Of a stretch of DNA of 64,000 nt, positions 51,701-64,000 are shown piece after piece; within the stretch, counting starts at the first letter, position 1, and each line of letters opens with the position of its first letter. A program made the translations under genes and the position numbers. Below the pieces are notes generated by a model, which was not told where the DNA came from, ran no database searches, and worked only from the letters and a program-made list of their open reading frames with translations. This DNA comes from Chrysomallon squamiferum. Its lineage: Eukaryota > Mollusca > Gastropoda > Neomphalida > Peltospiridae. The DNA lies in the NCBI GenBank assembly GCA_012295275.1, contig CM022669.1, forward strand, positions 13,933,672-13,997,671, given 5' to 3'.

Positions 51701-51963
51701 GTGATGTTTCTTACGCTCCTAGCCGAGGCCATCTGGAAAGAACACCGTCTCCAGACTATGACAATGTCCAGTATCCTTTCCCTTATAATAAACCTGTTGT
51801 CAATCAGTATACAACTGATGTGAAACACTCAACACCTCGATGCCTTACTGCTGGTTGTGTTTACGTGGGTCATTCAAACTATTATGGCTACTGTGAAGAT
51901 TGCTATTTACGACATTATGGAGCAACGTTCCCATCTGGAAAGTCACAACATATTAGATTATAA
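45734..51963 (+). CDS. OTUD7: OTUD7/Cezanne-type OTU deubiquitinase
   Basis: Eight coding exons: 45734-45833, 46474 to about 47163 (donors at 47100, 47127 and 47163 all keep phase), 47625-47846, 48406-48504, 48867-48994, 49548-49681, 50197-50486 and 50783-51963. With the longest exon 2 this gives 947 residues; human OTUD7A and B are about 926 and 843. The N-terminus is UBA-like ([24 protein letters not shown]). Next come a low-complexity linker and the OTU domain. Its catalytic motif is GDGNCLLH (about Asp360 and Cys363) and the histidine is in [11 protein letters not shown] (about His534). The approach segment [19 protein letters not shown] is typical of OTUD7. A lysine-rich stretch ([18 protein letters not shown]) follows, then two A20-type zinc fingers (C-x4-C-x11-C-x2-C). 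Known members cleave ubiquitin chains, preferring Lys11 for Cezanne, and restrain NF-kB signalling. Whether it is pro-orthologous to both vertebrate genes is inference. Confidence 0.93.
49225..49475. repeat. Imperfect ~75-bp tandem repeats in OTUD7 intron
   Basis: The phrases TTTTAAGAATATA, TAGTCACT and GGTTTCCATAAACAT recur about four times with a period near 70-75 bp, between the exons at 48994 and 49548. Confidence 0.7.
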
Positions 51964-53560
51964 TAAGCCAACATAGAGAAATTTTCTGGAATAGTGAAAA
52001 AATTACAGACATATTAGAACAGTGTATCCATCTTGAAAAATTACAATTTGTGTATTGATCTGGGAAAATCACAACATATTACATTACAAAAAGACTGCAA
52101 AATGTATTCAGATAAAATTTCATCTGAATATGTTATCAAATGTATTTCTTCCTTTTGTTTAAACAATTTGCTATATGAGTATTTTATGTTTTCTTCTCAA
52201 CCGTTACTGGTACGATGGGGATTTTGGGTGTGATTTTTTTATCTACTTGTTCACGGGCAAAAGATAAAATCATGGGGTTAATTAACATTTAAATTAAAAC
52301 AAATAATGCTGATTAGAAATCAATACCAAGAAATATATCAACCATTTAATTTGTTGTGATAATTTAATTTTGCCTTTTGGGATGTCGTTTCAAGATATCA
52401 TTAAAAACTTGTTTTACAAATTTATTTAAATCTTGAAAAAATGTTTTAGCTTGTTTATAAGAAGTTGGGGTTTTTTTTTTGTGTGTTTTTTGTTTGTTTT
52501 TTTATTAGTGTAATCTCAAAAAATATTATTTTCATAAAATTAATTGTTGTTATGTTTATATTAATATTTTTAAAGAAATACCCATGTATGTAGATAGGTG
52601 TATATGTGTATCTGTGTGTCTGCAGGTTAAAAAAAATGAAAACAGTTGTAAAACAAATAAAAATACTGATAAATTATAGTTTAATACTTCACACTAGAGA
52701 AACTTCCATTATGCTTTTTCTGTGCTTATGCATTATTAGTGCTGTGTATTAAAATTCCTTGCTAATGCTATATTTCAGTAACAGGTTTTATTTAGTTCGT
52801 TGAAAGTTTTTTTTTTTTTTTTAAATAATAAAAGAAACACAAATTATTATGAAAACTGCCAATTTTTTGCATTTAGATTTTGGTATTAATAATATTTCCA
52901 GCTGTAATGAATTTATAATACAATTTTTTTTTTTAAAATAATTATTGTTATGAATATATATTTTTATTTTATTTTATTTTATGTTTATTATTATTTTCTA
53001 TTTAAATATATCATTAATGTCACAGTTACCTAAATATAAATAAATATAACTATGATAGAAATAATTAACTGATTTATACCCAACTAAGGTGATAAATTTA
53101 AATGTATGTATATATATTAAAACCAAGTAAAATATTCAGAAAAATGTGTGGTTAAGTTCAAATTGGATTTCTTTGATTTTGGTGCATAAATGTTGTTTCC
53201 TTGTCTCTTCATTAAATTATTATTCTTTTTGTTTGTTTTCCAATTGTTTTCTTTTTTGTTGATATGTATTTTGTTATTTGTTTTTGTTTTTTGTGTTATT
53301 TCACATGGCTGTTTCAGAAGTTTAATTGCTTTTCTCTCTTGTTAATTGTTACTGTAAATATTCGCCTTGATCTCATATTTGCACAAATCTTCATAATCGT
53401 TACTGTATTGCATGTAATATATCTATGTGAAAGTTTCAGTGACATTGTATATATGCATATATGTGTGTGTGTGTGTGTGTGATTGTGAAACTTTCATAAA
53501 CTACATATTTAAACAACAAAGTATTATATATTAATATACATTTAAAATTACTTATTGTTT

Positions 53561-53645
53561 ATATTGTGAATATATGTACATATAACAACCATATAAATAT
53601 ATAATATTGTGAATATATGTACAAATAACAACCATATAAATATAT
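53561..53645. repeat. ~43-bp direct repeat, two copies
   Basis: ATATTGTGAATATATGTACA and the following bases occur twice in tandem with about one substitution, in spacer DNA. Confidence 0.85.
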
Positions 53646-54903
53646 AAGTGTGTGTGCATGTGTGTGTGTGCTTTTTTTTATATATAAGTTTAACAGTGTA
53701 TGTTAAATACAGTTGTTTATACCTGTTAGTGACATGATCTACACGTTAAATTTTCATAAAATTTGTGATCGCTGTTGTTAATTTTGTTGAAGATTGATAA
53801 TGGAAAATAGGCGAAAAGTGAAATAAATTATAAAGCTATTGGATTAGTAATGGCAAATCCATTGTGGAATGGTAGTTATCTAAACTGTTGTAGATTAGCC
53901 CTAAAATGATAACTGTTAAAGTGATGGGAGATATTCCATCTGTTGGTATCAGTAGTCATAATAATGCTGTTAATATTTCATTTGTTACAAATAAAGGAAA
54001 TTTGTCTTTAGAATTTCTAGAATGTTTCTCATGAAAAGATTTCTTCTTGTTCATCTTATTATTTATTTTTTTTAATTGTTCTGTTGGTTCAATAAATAAT
54101 AATTTCCTTTAAACAGAAAATTAACTTGTGTTGTTTTTCAAAATATATTCGAAATACTGTACATATGGCATTCAGTGTTGCAAGTTTTCCATAACCAAAA
54201 TAAATATGTCCATATAATTCATTATCATAGCTTCCAAAACCCTATGGAGCCAATATTATTAATGAAAACAGTGGAAACAGCTTGGCATAGTATAAAATGA
54301 AATTGATGTATCCATGATGTATTGCTTTGTGAAAAAAATTCACTAGAAACCTTTTTTTTTTATTTCTTTTTTTTTTTTACATTTTGTCAAGAGCCATGAG
54401 TTGTGCATGAATTAAATTTTGCAAATGAATTATTATTATTATCTTTTTTTTTTTTTTTTTCATTTTTACTTCTGCTGGTACAGAAGGTAGTTTATCATGA
54501 ATTTTGTCCAATGCAATACTCCAGTGGTTTTTAAGCCTCATTAAAAACTTACTGTTTATAATTCTAAATGTTGACAATTAGTCTTTCTTAAATGTTTATA
54601 TCAGACTAGATGTGTTTTATATTTTTTCTCTGTTTCTCTTTTGTTATTATTTTTATTATTAATACTGTTAATGGAACCCCCTTTCTTATTTTTAACTGCA
54701 TATCATTTTGTATGTTTGTTATTATTATTATTATTATTATTTACAGAACCATCTATTTAGTTCTGATTCAAGTTTATTTTACAGTAATTTGCCTAGTTTA
54801 TTTCAGTTTTTTTTTAAATTTATTTCAGACCCCTCCACCTTACAATTACTTTTCATTTTTCTCTATCTTTTTTGTTTGGTTTGTTGTGGGGGTTTTAAAT
54901 CCA

Positions 54904-54905
<2 letters not shown>

Positions 54906-54988
<83 letters not shown>

Positions 54989-55020
54989 TATTTTATTATT
55001 ATTATTATTATTATTTATTT
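54906..55020. repeat. (ATT)n triplet array
   Basis: About 80 bp of pure ATT triplets followed by interrupted copies, giving poly-Tyr, poly-Leu and poly-Ile artefact frames. Confidence 0.95.
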
Positions 55021-55927
55021 ATTTAAATTAAAAAAAAAAAATGTTTTAATCATTTTGCTTTATTTTGGGGTTTTTTGTTACTGTTTGCATGTTTGTTGAT
55101 CTTGTATTTATAATTTCATTTCTTGAATATAACTCTTGGAATGTTAAACATAACAGAGGGCTTCTTTGTCACGTAGATTATAAGCATGTTCAAACATGAT
55201 ACAAATATATATATATATATATAAAAAATCTTGTTTTCTAGTAGTTAATAGCAAAACAAAACCTGTTTATTGTTTATAATTCTTACAAGAGTGTACAAGT
55301 GATTTCATTCTGTGATATGTAAATTATTAAAGTAAATCACCTAGAACTGATTACGTGTTTGTTTTTATTTTATTATAATGACTGTTTTCAAATTTATATG
55401 GAAATTTATTATTCTGTGACACACACACACACAAAAAACCCCATTATTTTAAAAACTATATATTGTTGTAATAATAATAATAATAATAATAGCTGTACTA
55501 ATAGGAGTAGATCTGATAGATATAACAAATTTTGGTTGAGTTGTGCACCCATCTCGTGAAAAAATAAAATTGAGTTTTTAAGGGTTTTTAAGTATAAAAA
55601 TTACACTTAGAAAAATGGTGGAATTTTTTTTTTTTTATCTAGTATGCCTCTCACTTAAAATCTGGATTCAGTTTATCTTTGAATATCCAATGTTAGACTT
55701 TAAGTAGCCTTGGCCGTTATTCATGAAAGCAAACCCTGAAAGTTGATAAACCACCCTAGACAAGTCTTTAAACAAAACAAAAATTGTATTATGAATTCTG
55801 ACAATAACTTCTCCCTGTTCCGGTTGTAGAACTGTTAACCGGAGGCTCTACACGAGCTGTCAGCCATGACTGTCCTAAAAAGTTAGATCAAACAACGATT
55901 TACCACCGTTTGGTAATTTATCTAGCA

Positions 55928-56354
55928 ATGGAAGTGAGCAATCTTTCAGCGTTTTTCGAAAAGGTATGTACAAAAGTAAATTTTAAAAGTAGTCGGTTTC
56001 GATCCGTCTTTGAAATGGTTAAAAGAAACATTTGACATAAGTGGTTAGCGGGGCTCTCTCGACTCTCGGTCAGTCGGTGTCGGTCCTAACAGTAACAGGA
56101 CACCCTCAGTGCACGGTTTACGCTTCGATCACCCAATTGCTTTTGTTTTATTCTAATCTTTTTAACAGCAAAAACCACTAATATATAGATAACGTATTTT
56201 GAGAGAAAAAGCTTGTTATTTGTCAATAAGTTATTTTTAGCGTTTGATTTAGATCATTACCATTTCAAAAATCGAGGCTATACAGGTGGGGGGGCATACA
56301 TTTTGCCGTGTACAGTTTTTAACTTTATTCATTTGTTTATTTATTTATGTATTA

Positions 56355-56399
<45 letters not shown>

Positions 56400-56734
56400 G
56401 CCATAAGAAAAAGGAACAATAAATAAAAATGAGAAAAAAAAAGTGAAATAGTATATACTATATTGTCATATTCACTATCAAAATGTACTTTTGTCGTATA
56501 GGCATTACTTATGTATTTAATATTTTATTAATTTCATTTTAGATTTTAGTTGTTTGTTTTCGATTATTAGTATAATGCCAAAAGTAAAAATATACCAGTT
56601 TGTTAGGATAAAAAGTAAAATAAAAACATTTCAATGCTATTTATTTATTCTTAATTATAGTTCGTATATCATGTCATTATTTTGACTGATACAAAATATT
56701 TTTCATGAACTACTGATGTAATTCTGATGTTTTC

Positions 56735-56770
<36 letters not shown>

Positions 56771-57346
56771 GGTTTTTTTAAATTATTATTTTATTTTTAT
56801 TTTTTATTTTATTTTACTCCAGCTATTTCTGGTTAATATCATTTTACATTAAATTACTAATATCTACAAAATTATTTTCTACTTCAGGTTAATTCTGTGG
56901 AGGCAGCATTTACTTCACTTGACTGCAGTGAAAAGGAATGTGCCATTACATTTTTAGAAACTTTACTCAGCAAATTGAAATGCCTTCTAAAAGTCAACAA
57001 ATTATCAAACAACAAACTAAAAAAGAAGGAAAATGGACAGAACAACAGTTTATCAGACCAAAAATGGAGGAAAAGGAAATCAAAAAGAACCAAAAATTCC
57101 CAAAACAAAATATCTAAAGTTCTCAAGAAAACTGCATCTTTACAGTTACTGCAAAAAAGTAAAACAAAAACCACAGAGCAAAATATTTCACCAAGAAGAG
57201 GAAAAAGGAAAAGCAAGATGGAAGATAATTCTGTTTCTGTGGGAACTAGGAGAAGTCTGAGAAACAGTAACAAAAAGGTTAAATATTTATAAATGTTTGT
57301 TTCCCTGACATTCATTTTATCATATTTTTATCAATTTTTAATTTTA

Positions 57347-57391
<45 letters not shown>

Positions 57392-60300
57392 TTTAATCGA
57401 CTCATTTATTAAAGGGATCTCTTAGTGAAATGTAATTGTCAGGTTTTATATTTTTTGTTATTTTTGTTGTTGTTTTATTATTATTATTATTATTATTTTT
57501 TTTTTTTTTTTTTTTTTTTGTTCCTTTTCCTTTTGTAGTTTTAATCTAAACTCGATTCTCATTTCCTTTTTTTTTTTTTTTTTTTTTTTATCTTCTAATC
57601 TTCATTTCAATATTTAATAACATGGCATAAATAGGTGTTTTAGTCTTTGTAATTTATTTGTCATTTCAAGACTTTTTGGTTTTTTATTTTAACATCAGTA
57701 CTTAATATTGAGCACATAGTTAAGAATACTGAGTTGTCTGCCCATGAAAAGTTCTGAAGCAATCTAACACTTTATCAGTTAGATTTGATATCTGTATTTG
57801 TTTTCAAACCTGTCAGGTGATCCTGTGTATGGCTAACATTCCAGTGGCATTTATGGAATATGTGACAGCCGTTAATGGTGGGGTGGGTGAGGGGGTGGGG
57901 AATATAAAAAAAAAAAAAATCAAAGATGAATTATTGTTCAGATTAAATATAAAAATTGAATGAAAACAGTTATGTTTATTTGTATTAAACATTGAAAAAG
58001 TAATTTAAGATATGTAATTATCACATTCAAACACATACACAACAAGAACACACATGTTGACAGTCACAGACACAACCACACACGTGTTGACACACACACA
58101 CACACACTGAAGCACACAGAAATATAATTGTTTTTATCAAAATCTTTTTCAAAATTTTTTTATCATCCATTTTTATTTTTATTTTTATTTTTTTAACTTT
58201 TTATTTTTATTTTATAGGCAGCAAGTGACTTAGACCTGGAAAAAACTGAAAACGAGGAGACGGAATTTGATCAGGTTGACAATGAATGTGTCGAAAATGA
58301 TTTGGAACCATTGGAAAATGACAAAACGGAAACAGACCAAACACCACAAATGATAAATAAAAGTCCACATGATATAAACGGGAACGACACGTCAGGGAAG
58401 GTCACAAGAAAGTTAAATAACAACAAAAATATTCAGACTTGCAAGAAATGTGGCGACTGTTTTTCAAGCCAGCGTTCTTTAAAGTCTCATTTCCTCCTTC
58501 ACGGTCTCAGTCACGCATCGTGCAGATTCTGCCGCAGGGTTTTAGTCAACCATGCCGCCTTGTTACATCACAAGTGCAAGCAGGCAGACGGCAAGAAAAC
58601 CTGCAGAATTTGTGGAGATGGCTTTGCTTTCGACAACACCACAGCTCTGCACAATCACATGAAAACCGAACACGATATGTTGCCAGATTCTTGTCAGATG
58701 CTTCACAAATGTTCCTACTGCTCTCGAATGTTTAGTCGAAAGGTGACTTTGTTCATGCATCTGAAGGTGCATGCAGGCAGCCAGTACGTGTGTCTGAAGT
58801 GTGGTATGTTTCTGGACAAGGAGATGTACACGTCGCACATGTCACAGCATTATGCCGATGCCAAATTCCGATGCCAGATCTGCAAGTCACTCTTTCCATC
58901 AGCAGCGTCTCTATTACAGTCACATGGACAATCATAAGAAATATGACTGCAAAGACTGTTCAAGGTACAGTTGTATTTTATTTTATGTCCAATCAGATTT
59001 CATAAATATTACAATAAATTTTAAAAATTCAAGTCTTTGTCATGAATTAGTTAATAACAGTTAAGTAAACCGAAATATCAGATTTTTTTATAATTTTTTA
59101 TAATTTCTTGAATGTTCATTTGTCAATGTCTGTTTCAGTTTTTTTCTATAGTTAGTTCTAATTCAGTGTGCATTTAGGTAATTATTTTATAAATTAAATG
59201 ACCATATTTTTTCAATCTTTCTTTTTTTGTTTTGTCTGTTTTTCCTTTTGCACTATTTATTAATTGTTTGTTTTTCTTGCAGTCATGATTTTTTTTATTT
59301 TCTTAGTAATGAATAAATTTTCTTACATCTTCAAAATTTTAAAACTGTGCTTATCACTGATTTTTTTTTTTTTTTTTCTTTCAATAATAGTATAAATTTG
59401 TATTTAAAAAAAAAATTAAAAATTATTCTGAAAATTTAATCTAAAAGAGAGAATATTAGCTTTATGAATAATATTTTTAGTGATTTTAAATTTAAGAATA
59501 TATTTTTAGGCCTTTCACATGCTGGAGAGATTTGCGAAAACATCAGAAATTAGAACATGCAGAGAAATATGAAGCTGAGATGAAAAGTTTTGAATGTGAA
59601 GATTGTCATCGAAAGTTTTTCAAAGAAAATCAACTGGAAATACACAGACGAATACACACAGGTAAATATACTTTAAAAAATGTATAAATATATAAATATA
59701 TCCATACATGAGTATATTTATCTGTCTGGAGAGAAATAGAGAGGAAAAAAAACCTATTTTCAATTCTGGTGTGTATGTATGTTTATTTATTTATTTATTT
59801 ATGCATTCATTCATTCATTTAACTCCACAGGTGAGCGTCCATTACAGTGCTCCCTGTGTCAGCTGTTTTTCAGAACACAGAAAGCCCTTCACAAACACAG
59901 ACAGACATACAAACATTCACTGAGATCTGGAGAAGCTATCCAGGAACGAAAGTATTTATGTTCAGAGTGTGGGAAAGCTTATTTCAGGTTAGTGCATTCA
60001 TTTGAGTGGTCTGGGTAGCCCAGTGATAAATCAAGAAATGGAATATCTCTTTGTTTAATCTGCTTTATTAATCTAAATCGGTAAATGATTAATTTCTTGT
60101 TTATAATTGTAAATTGTTTGTTGGTAACATGTCAGTACAGATATCTTTAATTTTATTTAGTGTTTTTAGTATTTTGATAGAGATAAGGCTAGAAATAAAA
60201 GAACATGACTGTAGTTCAGAAAGCATTTTTGCTTCAGCATTTGATGAAGAAGAAGAAGAAGGAGAAGCATGACGGTTTCAGGAATGATGGAATGCATGAC

Positions 60301-61655
60301 TGACTCATCTTGGGCACCCATTGAGTTATTTCATGTTCTATAAAGCTTTATCTATTTCTGTGTTAGGGAAAATGCATATAAATATAGCTCACAGCGTAGT
60401 GATAATAAGTTTTCATCCTCAGTATCACCTTTACACAAATGTCCAGATCAGCCAAAAATATCAAATTTTTCACTATTTGTTTTTAAATATAAATCCATTT
60501 TTTATTTATAGAACCCAGAGTTTAATTTTTGTTTCGTAGAAAGATGATCAAATAATTAGGATTACAATAAGAAATACCATCACGTAAGATTATTAATTTG
60601 TATTATTTCTCAGAAAACAAGCCCTACAGAGACACCTGAAGCAACACACAGGTGAGAAAAACTTCACCTGCAGTCACTGCAGTTACCGATGTCACGAAGT
60701 CAACAACCTGAAACGTCACATGGCACTTCACTTTGAAGCTGAGCGGAAGTTCATCTGCGAGGTGTGCGGTGCTGCCTTCCACGCTAAGAAGACGCTGGAG
60801 ATGCATCATCGCTACAAACACAACGACGAACGATCCTACTGCTGTCCTGAATGTCCACTGTCCTTCAAAGCGAAGAATGCGCTGAAGAGACACATAAAAG
60901 TTCACAACAGAAATAAAGACCACAGATGCTGGTGTGGAGCAGCGTTCAACAGACTGTACAACCTCCGCAGACATCTGCGGTCGGTCCACAACGACGACAG
61001 CATCCTTCCTCCAGTGAGGAAAGTTGAAGTTCTGGACTCAGATACCGCTATAAAGGTTCCGTACGGGGAGAAGTCAAAGCCGGCTCCAAAGATCAGAGTG
61101 AACAGGCTGAAGATGGACCAGGTTTGTCAGGAGCAGCAAGAATCTCTCCAGCAGCAGAATCTCATGTCTCTGACACCATCTGCTTTGTCCAGCAGTCTGA
61201 CAGTAACTCCATCCCAGGCTCCTATGTCGGTCCCACAACAGATGACACAAGAGGAGCAACAACAGCAACAACAACAACAACAACAACAGCAGCAGCAGCA
61301 GCAACAACAACAACAACAGCAACAGCAACAACAACAAAGCATGATGGTTTATGATCAAATGACTGCTCCTCCTGCAGTTGTTGCTTACCAACCTGCTCTA
61401 GCAGATCACACAAGACTGGAGACTTTTGACAACCGCATGCAGACTGTAGCTCAGGACTATTATGGTAATGCAGGAATGTTGATGGGAGTGAATATGGAAC
61501 ATGCACAGAACGACTACAACAACCCGTTCATGTACATCCAGAATGTCCTGCTGCCGTCTGTTGCCATGGCAGGTTTACTGGATCTTTCACAGGGTCATCA
61601 AGGAGGTGCTGGAGGAGGTACTGGGGCTGGTAATGATACAGGTGGAAAGCAGTAA
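55928..61655 (+). CDS. C2H2 zinc-finger protein, ~14 fingers, polyQ (one extra base)
   Basis: Six exons: 55928-55963 (MEVSNLSAFFEK), 56888-57277, 58218-58964, 59510-59661, 59831-59987 and 60614-61655; about 840 residues once a single surplus base near 58895 is discounted. A leucine-rich N-terminal helix (AITFLETLLSKLKCLL) is followed by a long lysine/arginine-rich, NLS-like stretch and an acidic segment. About fourteen C2H2-type fingers come next, some degenerate (the second and fifth), with TGE[RK]-type linkers in places. The tail has 27 consecutive glutamines (61257-61337), then a glycine-rich end. The domain order indicates a nuclear DNA-binding transcription regulator; the target is unknown. 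In the finger CQICKSLF the frame is lost; removing one base gives exact C-x2-C-x12-H-x3-H spacing and the phase 2 needed by the next exon. I cannot assign a named orthologue. Confidence 0.85.
58893..58898 (+). other. Apparent +1 frameshift in gene F finger 6
   Basis: In CTCTTTCCATC the frame used upstream (CQICKSLF) continues into a stop at 58935, while the next frame reads HQQRLYYSHMDNH and completes the finger. The exon is 747 bp long, but 746 bp is what the flanking phases require. Confidence 0.8.
61257..61337 (+). repeat. CAA/CAG repeat encoding 27 glutamines
   Basis: In-frame mixed CAA and CAG codons in the last exon of gene F. Mixed codons usually make such tracts more stable than pure CAG. 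Poly-Leu and poly-Cys frames on the opposite strand are shadows. Confidence 0.95.
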
Positions 61656-62003
61656 CGATAAGACCAGTACACTCTACTCTCCTTCTCTTAAATCATATTC
61701 AGTGGGTTGTTGGTTGTTGACTGGAGATGAATGAAACATTTTTGGTCATATTTACGTTTTTAGTTATTTTTAAAAATAACTATAATTGCTTTTCGACATC
61801 TAAAATTTATTTTTATTTATTTATTTATTTATTTTACTTTATTTTTATTTATTTTTGTTTTTGTCTTGGGGGTTGTTTTTTGTTTTTAGTTGTTGTTTTT
61901 TTTTGTTTTTCTTGTAAGGTATATGTATTTAGTAATTATAGGAATATTTTGCCTGCTAATAGTGCTAAAACTTTAACAGACCAGTCACAATGAATATTAT
62001 ACC

Positions 62004-62034
<31 letters not shown>

Positions 62035-62665
62035 TGTATATTGTTATTAGTCTTTGTTTAATGAGATACATTTCATCCACACACACACACACAACCTTCC
62101 TCCAAATGTTACTATGCAATTTCATAATTCTAATAATCTTATTTTGGTGTTTTGTGTGCTTTTAATAATATAAAAATATATATATATATATATATTTATT
62201 TATTCAAACGTTTTTATGAAACTTTTGATTTATTAACTACTTGGTTTACAGTTTGATCATTTTATTCAAAAATGTATTTTTTTTATATAGCATTTTCGTA
62301 ATCGATCGTCCAATACTCTTCACGCCTTTACCGCGAGATTCTAAGTTGATGATCCAGTTAATTTACTGCAGAAATTATAAATGCAATTGACTTTCACGAG
62401 TACATTAAGCAGTATGCATTTCTGATTTTTATTAATTTTGTTTTCCTTCAAATAACGTCAACGAGAATATATTTCTTCCGAAATAAATTGTTTTATCGAT
62501 CGCCAAACGTGATAATGGCGCTGGAAATTGTTTCCCTTTACAGTTTCATTAGTACGTTGACGTCATATACAGGTGTCGTAATATTTATTAAAAGTTAATT
62601 GTTGTATTAATAGAATTTTATTTATTTATTTATTTATTTATTTATTTTATTTAACTATTTAATTA

Positions 62666-62702
<37 letters not shown>

Positions 62703-64000
62703 AAGTATCATTTACTTTTATTTTCTCTGAAATAATAACAATAGTAGTGGTAGAAGTAGTAGTAGTAACAATAATAATTATTTCAAGAAATGTTATTTTC
62801 ATAGAAAATGTTTCTGGAGAAACAGGAATTTAAACACGTTTATTTTTGTGCCTTTTCTGATATTTTGCTACTAAGACTTTTTCTTCTAATTAAACCTTTT
62901 TTTAATAAACTTAATTGTGTTCTGTGGTTAATTCAGACGAGTAATTTTGTACTTGGATGAGCTTAGCAATGATCAATGAATGTCAAAACAAAATATCTAC
63001 CCGAAAAACAGAAATAACATATGTCTATAATTAATATATCTGAAATTTAGATTATTTTCCTGCCTGACTGTGAGACATATTTGTCGAAATCTAGACTTAA
63101 CAGCATGCGTTAGGGTTATTTCCAATTCCAGCGAATTACGAAGGGTTTATCAAATACAACAGTAATATCTATATATCAAATACTCAAAACAGTTCAATAA
63201 TAACAAAAAAAAAAAATAAAAAATAAAAAAAGAAAATGCTTGTAGTACGTTTAATATAGAACATTTAGTTCACTGATTCATTGAACGTTTTATACACTAA
63301 GTGAACACGAATCACACACAATTAATAACTAAAATTTAGCATGACAAAGAGCGAGGTTCACTGAATATACATTACTTCTTTCACTGATAGCGCTTTTGTG
63401 AAAGTAACAATGACGTTATTGTGTGATCAATAATAATCTCTGAGTTTAACTAAAACAAGAGACAGATGCTGCAGTTTTTATGGGACACAGTCTGATAACG
63501 AATGCATGGAAATCCTGTTTAGCTTTTCTATCAGTAAATGAGTTCAGGTGCTATCGGAACCTCGAAGGCATTTATACCTTTTGTTCCGTCCGGTACATTT
63601 CGGCTAAGTCCGCCTTTTTGCCACCTGGAACGATACAAGCCGAGTATACATGTTCGCGTTTGACAAAATAGCAGTAACATTTTGAACTGTTAATGAAAAT
63701 CAGTATTAATCATATACTTTTATTAATGGGCTTCAGATAAATATGATAAATATCTTGAACCGTAATGATTATCGTTTGCCATTTCAACATTTGGAAATAA
63801 AGAACAAAAATGGACGTGGTGCATTACAAACTGTGTTAGGAAACATAAACCGATGACGTCCGTGAAAATAAGTATAATAATCTTCAACAGACACGTTACT
63901 TATAATAGCACCAATTAAAATTTATATATCAAATAAAAATGAACAAATGCAGTTGTTTGAGAGCACGTCCGTTGTACATGAAAAATTTCAATGTCCATTT
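61656..64000. other. 3' flank of gene F to window end
   Basis: It begins with the gene F 3' UTR. Contents: (TTTA)n at about 61811-61835, (TATG)n at about 62007-62040, (TA)n at about 62177-62195, (TTTA)n and (ATT)n at about 62620-62702, and GC-richer patches near 62500-62580 and 63530-63660. No firm gene. Confidence 0.55.
62515..62572 (+). CDS. Candidate first exon of an unidentified gene
   Basis: An ATG in good context (GATAATGGCGCTGG) opens a hydrophobic frame, MALEIVSLYSFISTLTSYT, that runs to a donor ATACAG|GTGTCG. TGACGTCA overlaps it. Without a second exon in view this is only a candidate. Confidence 0.2.

Larger units (their letters stand above)
51964..55920. other. 3' flank of OTUD7 and spacer to gene F
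   Basis: It presumably begins with the OTUD7 3' UTR. Several AATAAA-like hexamers occur and no cleavage site can be chosen. Contents: poly-T runs, a 43-bp near-perfect direct repeat at 53561-53645, (ATT)n at about 54906-55020 and (TA)n at about 55205-55222. No gene recognised. Confidence 0.55.

Overview
This is a window of animal nuclear DNA. It is very AT-rich and packed with microsatellites and tandem duplications, and its genes are split into many short exons by GT-AG introns (two look GC-AG). The gene content is metazoan: an OTUD7/Cezanne-type deubiquitinase, a C2H2 zinc-finger protein with a polyglutamine run, a secreted JmjC (cupin-8) oxygenase ending in an EF-hand, and several long coiled-coil proteins. 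Style and content suggest a marine invertebrate, perhaps a mollusc or other lophotrochozoan. This is inference; nothing in the sequence fixes the species.

Layout. Minus strand, 1-41 kb: coiled-coil gene A (about 7.06 kb down to the left edge, 3' end outside the window); JmjC/EF-hand gene B (17.34-13.71 kb); coiled-coil gene C (25.30-21.23 kb, its 5' exons not located); a GC-richer orphan ORF (29.5-29.15 kb); coiled-coil gene D (40.86-33.70 kb, complete). Plus strand, 44-62 kb: OTUD7-like gene E (coding 45.73-51.96 kb, apparent noncoding first exon near 44.0 kb), then zinc-finger gene F (55.93-61.66 kb). I rebuilt the exons by hand from splice signals and codon phase; the coding totals of genes B, C, D and E come out divisible by three.

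Most interesting result: C and D are tandem paralogues with the same exon architecture from the first exon found in C to the stop (57 or 56, 49, 77, 77, 47 codons, then 151 bp, 166 bp, last exon). Each contains two successive 77-codon phase-0 exons, exactly eleven heptads each. Gene A carries one related exon of 57 codons, also phase 0 on both sides, so the three genes look like one local family of coiled-coil proteins. I cannot match them to a named family. Gene D seems to need an 8-nt microexon to keep its frame.

Other points: gene F has one extra base inside a zinc finger, more likely an assembly error than a true break. Gene E has two A20-type zinc fingers. Gene B has a tandem duplication across a splice donor and a relic of its first exon about 1.6 kb upstream. 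The palindrome TGACGTCA occurs ten times, far above a rough base-composition expectation. The rest is introns and spacers holding microsatellites, small DNA-transposon remnants and local duplications. I saw no rRNA, tRNA, CRISPR array or transposase gene.
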